Of a DNA stretch of 38,915 bases, positions 35,772-38,915 are shown in pieces. Numbering within the stretch: the first letter of the stretch is position 1; every line of letters begins with the position of its first letter. The position numbers and the translations under genes are program-made. The notes under the pieces were generated by a model. It made no database searches, was not told the DNA's origin, and saw only the letters and a program-made list of their open reading frames with translations. Origin of the DNA: Deltaproteobacteria bacterium (GTDB lineage: Bacteria; Myxococcota; JACPTQ01); contig JACPTQ010000059.1 in assembly GCA_016192705.1 (NCBI GenBank), positions 1 through 38,915 on the forward strand. The letters are read 5' to 3'.

Positions 35772-36809
35772 CTACGTTGCCGCAAGCGGCTCTTGCTGCG
35801 TGACACAGTGAAAGGCGCCAAAGCCCCAGACGAGGTCGCGCGCGTCGATCGCGGCGATGCGGCGCGTTGGAAAGGCGCGGGCGAGGGCGAGGGCGGCGGC
35901 GGTGTCGGCCGGGTCGTTGAAAACCGGGAGTAGAACGACGTCGTTTGCGATGTAGAAATTCGCGTAGCTTGCGGGCAGGCGGGTGCCGTCGTGGATGACG
36001 GGCGCGGGGAGCGGGACGGTGACGACGTCGAGCGGGCGGCCATCCTGATCGCGGGCGGCGGCGAGCGTGCGCGCGTTCGCCGCGAGCGCGGCGTGGTTCT
36101 CATCGTGCGCATCGCGTTCGACAACGGTGAGCACGGTTCGCGGACCGATGAAGCGCGTCATGTCGTCGACGTGACCGCTCGTGTCGTCGCCCGCGACTTC
36201 GTGGTCGAGCCAAATAACGTGCGCGACGCCGAGGTGTTTGCAAAGCGCGCCTTCAATCGCGTCCTTTGACATCGCGGGATTGCGATTCGGGTTCAAGAGG
36301 CATGACGCGGTCGTTACGAGTGTCCCCGCGCCGTTCACGTCGATCGAGCCGCCCTCAAGCACCATGGGGATTTCAACACGCGGGATTCCCGTTGCGCGCT
36401 CGATGGCGAACGGCACCGTCGCGTCGAGGTCGTGCGGCCATTTTTCGCCCCAACCGTTGAATCGCCAGTGAAGGAGGCGCCGCTCGCCGTGCGCATTCAC
36501 AACGACTGTGGGGCCGTGGTCGCGAACCCAAGACCAATTGTTCGGGGCGCGGTGAAGGTGCACGCGGCGACCGACGACGCCCGCTTTGTCCATGGCGGCG
36601 CGCGCGATGCACTCCGTGTCGTCGTCGTGGATGATGATGCGGACGTCTTCGCCCGTCTCGAGCTCCTTGACCATTCGTGCCCAGATCGGGTGGACGACGT
36701 GGAACTTTCCTGGCCAGTGGGCCTCGTCGTGCGGCCACGTGAGCCACGTCGCCGCGTGCGGCTCCCACTCGGCCGGCATTCGAAACGCACGTGGGTCTAG
36801 CTCAGCCAT
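35772..36809 (-). CDS. aguA: agmatine deiminase (porphyromonas-type peptidylarginine deiminase family)
   Basis: 345 residues from ATG 36809; the frame is open further upstream through a repeat, but MAELDPRAFRMPAEWEPHAA fits the family start. Motifs: TWLTWPHDEAHW (21-32), the guanidinium-binding RDHGPTVVVN (96-105), EGGSIDVNG (152-160), GHVDDMTRFI (212-221), and the catalytic loop GAFHCVTQQEP with nucleophile Cys335 (family GGGNIHCITQQ). It converts agmatine to N-carbamoylputrescine, the substrate of AguB, whose gene is upstream on the same strand. Confidence 0.95.
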   Translation of the reverse strand: MAELDPRAFRMPAEWEPHAATWLTWPHDEAHWPGKFHVVHPIWARMVKELETGEDVRIIIHDDDTECIARAAMDKAGVVGRRVHLHRAPNNWSWVRDHGPTVVVNAHGERRLLHWRFNGWGEKWPHDLDATVPFAIERATGIPRVEIPMVLEGGSIDVNGAGTLVTTASCLLNPNRNPAMSKDAIEGALCKHLGVAHVIWLDHEVAGDDTSGHVDDMTRFIGPRTVLTVVERDAHDENHAALAANARTLAAARDQDGRPLDVVTVPLPAPVIHDGTRLPASYANFYIANDVVLLPVFNDPADTAAALALARAFPTRRIAAIDARDLVWGFGAFHCVTQQEPLAAT

Positions 36810-36879
36810 CCGCTCCCGCTCCCGCACCCGCAACCGCTCCCGCCTCCGCCCCCGCACCCGCAACCGCTCCGGCTGCCGC
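36808..36879 (-). repeat. degenerate hexamer array (GGNNGC)n before aguA
   Basis: The third array of the same hexamer, ending at the aguA start codon. Read on the minus strand: GGAGC GGTTGC GGGTGC GGGGGC GGAGGC GGGAGC. Confidence 0.85.
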
Positions 36880-36983
36880 GTCCCCGACACCGGTTTTAGC
36901 TTCCCGGACACGCTTTTCGCCTCCCCGGACACACTTTTGGCCTCGCCTCACGCCCGGAAGGCCTCCCCTCACGCGGTTTGGCC
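36880..36983 (-). repeat. 21-bp minisatellite, five diverged units
   Basis: Units at 36880, 36901, 36922, 36943 (21 bp each) and 36964 (20 bp). The minus-strand consensus is about GGCCAAAACCGTGTCGGGGA. They fill most of the aguB-aguA gap. Confidence 0.85.
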
Positions 36984-37009
36984 CTCCCATCACGTGAGGG
37001 AGCCTAGAA

Positions 37010-37885
37010 TCATTTGGGTTTTTCTTTTCTCAGCAGCCGTTCGTACTGTTCCGGCCGTCGATTCGCGAAGAACCGCCAGGCCTCCTGCAGCGGTTTTACG
37101 CGCGACAAATCGCACGCTGCGTACAGAATCGTCTCATCGGCGCCTGCCGCCGCAACGACCGCGCCCGCCGGGTCCGCGACGAACGAGCCGCCCCAAAAAG
37201 AAATCGCGCCCTCGCGCCCGACGCGATTGACCGCCGCGACGAAGACGTTGTTGCACGCCGCGTGTCCGACCTGCGCCGCGCGCCACATCTGCTCCCAATC
37301 GCCCGTGATGTTCGCCTCGACGGCGTCGTCGATCGTTCCGATCGCGGTTGGGTAAACGATGATCTCGGCGCCCGCGAGCGCGGCCAAACGCGCGGCCTCG
37401 GGGTACCACTGGTCGTAGCAAATAAGCGGCGCGATGCGGCCGTGCGGCGTATCGACGACGACAACGCCCGTGTCGCCGGGCGAGAAGTAATGTTGCTCGT
37501 GGTAGAGGATGTCTTCGGGGATGTGCGTTTTGCGGTACGTCCCGAGCGGGCTTCCGTCGGGCCCAAAGACGACGCACGTGTTGAATCGCGTCCCGTCCGT
37601 CGCGCGCTCAAAGACGGATCCACCGATGAGCACAACGCGTGATTCCCGCGCCATATTGGCAATTGCGGCCGTTGTCGGGCCTGGAATCTCTTCCGCAGTT
37701 TCGAGCGCCGCGCGATCGTCGGGACGCTGGCAAAAGTACGCGCTGGTGAACAGCTCGGGCAAGACGACGATCTTCGCTCCGTGTGCTGCGGCCGCTCGTA
37801 CAGCCGCACCCGCCGTTTGCAGATTCTCGTCGCGCCCTCGCGCTGAGCGCATCTGGATGAGAGCAATTTCAACGCTATTCCCCAT
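37010..37885 (-). CDS. aguB: N-carbamoylputrescine amidase (nitrilase superfamily)
   Basis: 291 residues from ATG 37885. The Glu-Lys-Cys triad is visible: Glu44 (LPELFTSAYF), Lys119 (YRKTHIPED) and Cys156 (LICYDQWYPE), with the family GDTGVVVVDTPHGRIAPLICYD. It hydrolyses N-carbamoylputrescine to putrescine, CO2 and ammonia, completing the agmatine route with AguA. The start overlaps the nucleotidyltransferase stop by 11 nt. A 200-bp repeat-filled gap separates it from aguA. Confidence 0.95.
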   Translation of the reverse strand: MGNSVEIALIQMRSARGRDENLQTAGAAVRAAAAHGAKIVVLPELFTSAYFCQRPDDRAALETAEEIPGPTTAAIANMARESRVVLIGGSVFERATDGTRFNTCVVFGPDGSPLGTYRKTHIPEDILYHEQHYFSPGDTGVVVVDTPHGRIAPLICYDQWYPEAARLAALAGAEIIVYPTAIGTIDDAVEANITGDWEQMWRAAQVGHAACNNVFVAAVNRVGREGAISFWGGSFVADPAGAVVAAAGADETILYAACDLSRVKPLQEAWRFFANRRPEQYERLLRKEKPK

Positions 37886-38441
37886 CGCGAAGCAGTTTCT
37901 CCCAGATAGGAACAAGCCCGAGCTCTTTGAGGTTGGTCAAGAGAACAGTCGATGTCGAGAGTTCTGGGGTCACGTCGAGCATGCCGCGAATATCGCGCAG
38001 GTGTTTCTCCGAACCGCCTTCGCGATGGTACTCGAGCTTCTTGACGATCACGTACTCCGGGGGCGCGAGAAACAGCGATGCGTTTTTCGCACGCACCTCG
38101 CGTCGGTTCGCGAGGGCCCAGCGCTGGAGCGGATCGCCGCCAGCTGGGTAAAAATCGGCCTTGAAGCCGCTTGTCAGGTGAATAATGTTGAAGTGCCCGC
38201 GTGAGGTGCGCGCGATTTCGACCCGCAGCACGTCTTCAGGCGGGCAATAATACGCCGTTGTGTCGAAGACACCGAGGAACGCGACAATTTTTTCGGCGGC
38301 GAGGTCGATGACGATGTCGACGTCGCGCGTCATCCGCGGCTCGCCATAAATCATGCTCGCGACCGATCCGGTCACGGCGTAACGCACACCAATTTCGTTG
38401 AGGGGCCGGATGATGCAATAGATTTCGTCAGTCCCGAGCAT
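37875..38441 (-). CDS. nucleotidyltransferase-fold protein (AbiEii/MNT-like)
   Basis: 188 residues from ATG 38441. The motif VTGSVASMIYGEPRMTRDVDIVIDL carries the GS and DxD (DVDIVID) of the polymerase-beta type nucleotidyltransferases. KADFYPAGGDPLQRWAL and FLAPPEYVIVKKLEYHREGGSEKHLRDI follow, typical of small toxin-like relatives. Its start overlaps the small gene upstream by 14 nt, a two-gene layout seen widely and often proposed to be a toxin-antitoxin-like pair. The target is unknown. Confidence 0.88.
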   Translation of the reverse strand: MLGTDEIYCIIRPLNEIGVRYAVTGSVASMIYGEPRMTRDVDIVIDLAAEKIVAFLGVFDTTAYYCPPEDVLRVEIARTSRGHFNIIHLTSGFKADFYPAGGDPLQRWALANRREVRAKNASLFLAPPEYVIVKKLEYHREGGSEKHLRDIRGMLDVTPELSTSTVLLTNLKELGLVPIWEKLLRDGE

Positions 38442-38637
38442 AAAGAAGCGAATCCCGGATCGCACGGTTCACGGCGTCGTCGGTCCAATCGGGGTGCGCG
38501 CTCGTGAGCCACGCCTGTTTCAGCTCGCGCCAGCTGTCGAGCATTCCCATCGCGAGCGCGATCTTTTTTTCGGGCGGCATTCGCGCGTAGATTTCGCGCT
38601 GTCGCGGGTCCGTTCGATCTGACTTGTGCCATCGCAC
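38428..38637 (-). CDS. small partner of the nucleotidyltransferase
   Basis: 69 residues from GTG 38637, or about 50 from the in-frame ATG at MPPEKK. The sequence MPPEKKIALAMGMLDSWRELKQ and HPDWTDDAVNRAIRDSLLYARD matches the kind of short helical protein often encoded before such nucleotidyltransferases (PxxxxxL..HPDWsxxxxxxxvR). The two genes overlap. An antitoxin role is inference. Confidence 0.75.
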   Translation of the reverse strand: MRWHKSDRTDPRQREIYARMPPEKKIALAMGMLDSWRELKQAWLTSAHPDWTDDAVNRAIRDSLLYARD

Positions 38638-38745
38638 ATCGCCATCATACGGGCACGAGTTGTGATCGTCCAGCGCGCTGTCCGCGTATCGGAGCTTGAT
38701 TCCCGGTTAATGGCCAAGACCAGAATGGGGCGGTCGGGTTTGGGA

Positions 38746-38859
38746 TCGCTCCGGCTCGCAAAAGTCCTCGGGTCTGACATGAAATGTGAGTCTGCTCGAA
38801 ACGAATCAAACATCATGAGAACGGCAAATCCACGCCCCATCGGCACCTCATCCCCTGCG
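38746..38859 (+). repeat. 114-bp dispersed repeat, right copy
   Basis: Inverted partner of 20606-20719. The rest of 38638-38915 shows no gene. Confidence 0.9.
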
Positions 38860-38915
38860 CAAAGGTGCGCTGCGGGCTCCGTTCCGTCGCCCTCGCGATT
38901 CTGTTCGCGTCGGCA

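Noticed and set aside
36808-36983. CRISPR-like array upstream of aguA
   Set aside because: Units are contiguous, diverged and without spacers.

Overview
The window comes from a GC-rich Gram-negative bacterium. Many proteins carry Sec or lipoprotein signal peptides, YidC has the large periplasmic domain of diderms, and the secreted proteins combine thrombospondin-3, lamin-tail, pre-peptidase (PPC-like), beta-helix, PA14 and hyalin repeats. That mix, and the codon use, suggests Myxococcota or another deltaproteobacterial-type lineage. This is inference; there is no rRNA in the window.

Layout. 1-8397 (minus) is one uninterrupted reading frame that runs off the left edge: a giant secreted repeat protein of at least 2799 residues. 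8562-14130 (plus) holds an unknown secreted helical protein and a 1285-residue lipoprotein. 14131-19866 (minus) is a tightly packed apparent operon. It starts with four genes that resemble, by arrangement, a secretion substrate/TPR-chaperone module, followed by oppD- and oppF-like ATPases and an exported NagZ-like glycosidase. A biotinyl/lipoyl-domain protein lies at 19964-20179, then about 590 bp without a gene.

20767-29898 (minus) is the conserved rpmH-rnpA-yidD-yidC-jag-mnmE-mnmG-rsmG block normally found near the replication origin. A small secreted protein is inserted between jag and mnmE, and a zinc-ribbon/TPR membrane protein between mnmG and rsmG. mnmG carries a frameshift, and rsmG has no standard start codon at its natural N-terminus. 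No dnaA, parAB or recognisable oriC is present.

30161-38637 is an accessory region: a serine-hydrolase (beta-lactamase family) lipoprotein, a secreted unknown, a peroxiredoxin with an in-frame TGA, a compositionally different segment (33.4-34.6 kb), a lipoprotein, the putrescine genes aguA and aguB, and a nucleotidyltransferase with a small overlapping partner gene.

The most notable item is the peroxiredoxin at 32719-33252 (minus). Its reading frame is interrupted only by a TGA exactly at the peroxidatic cysteine position (FTSG-U-TREL). A 7-bp-stem hairpin with a G in its apical loop begins 14 nt downstream. This fits a selenocysteine codon with a bacterial SECIS element. The window also holds a 114-bp repeat in inverted copies that bracket the rpmH block, a 37-bp direct repeat flanking a 2.7-kb segment, three arrays of one degenerate hexamer (GGNNGC), and a 21-bp minisatellite.
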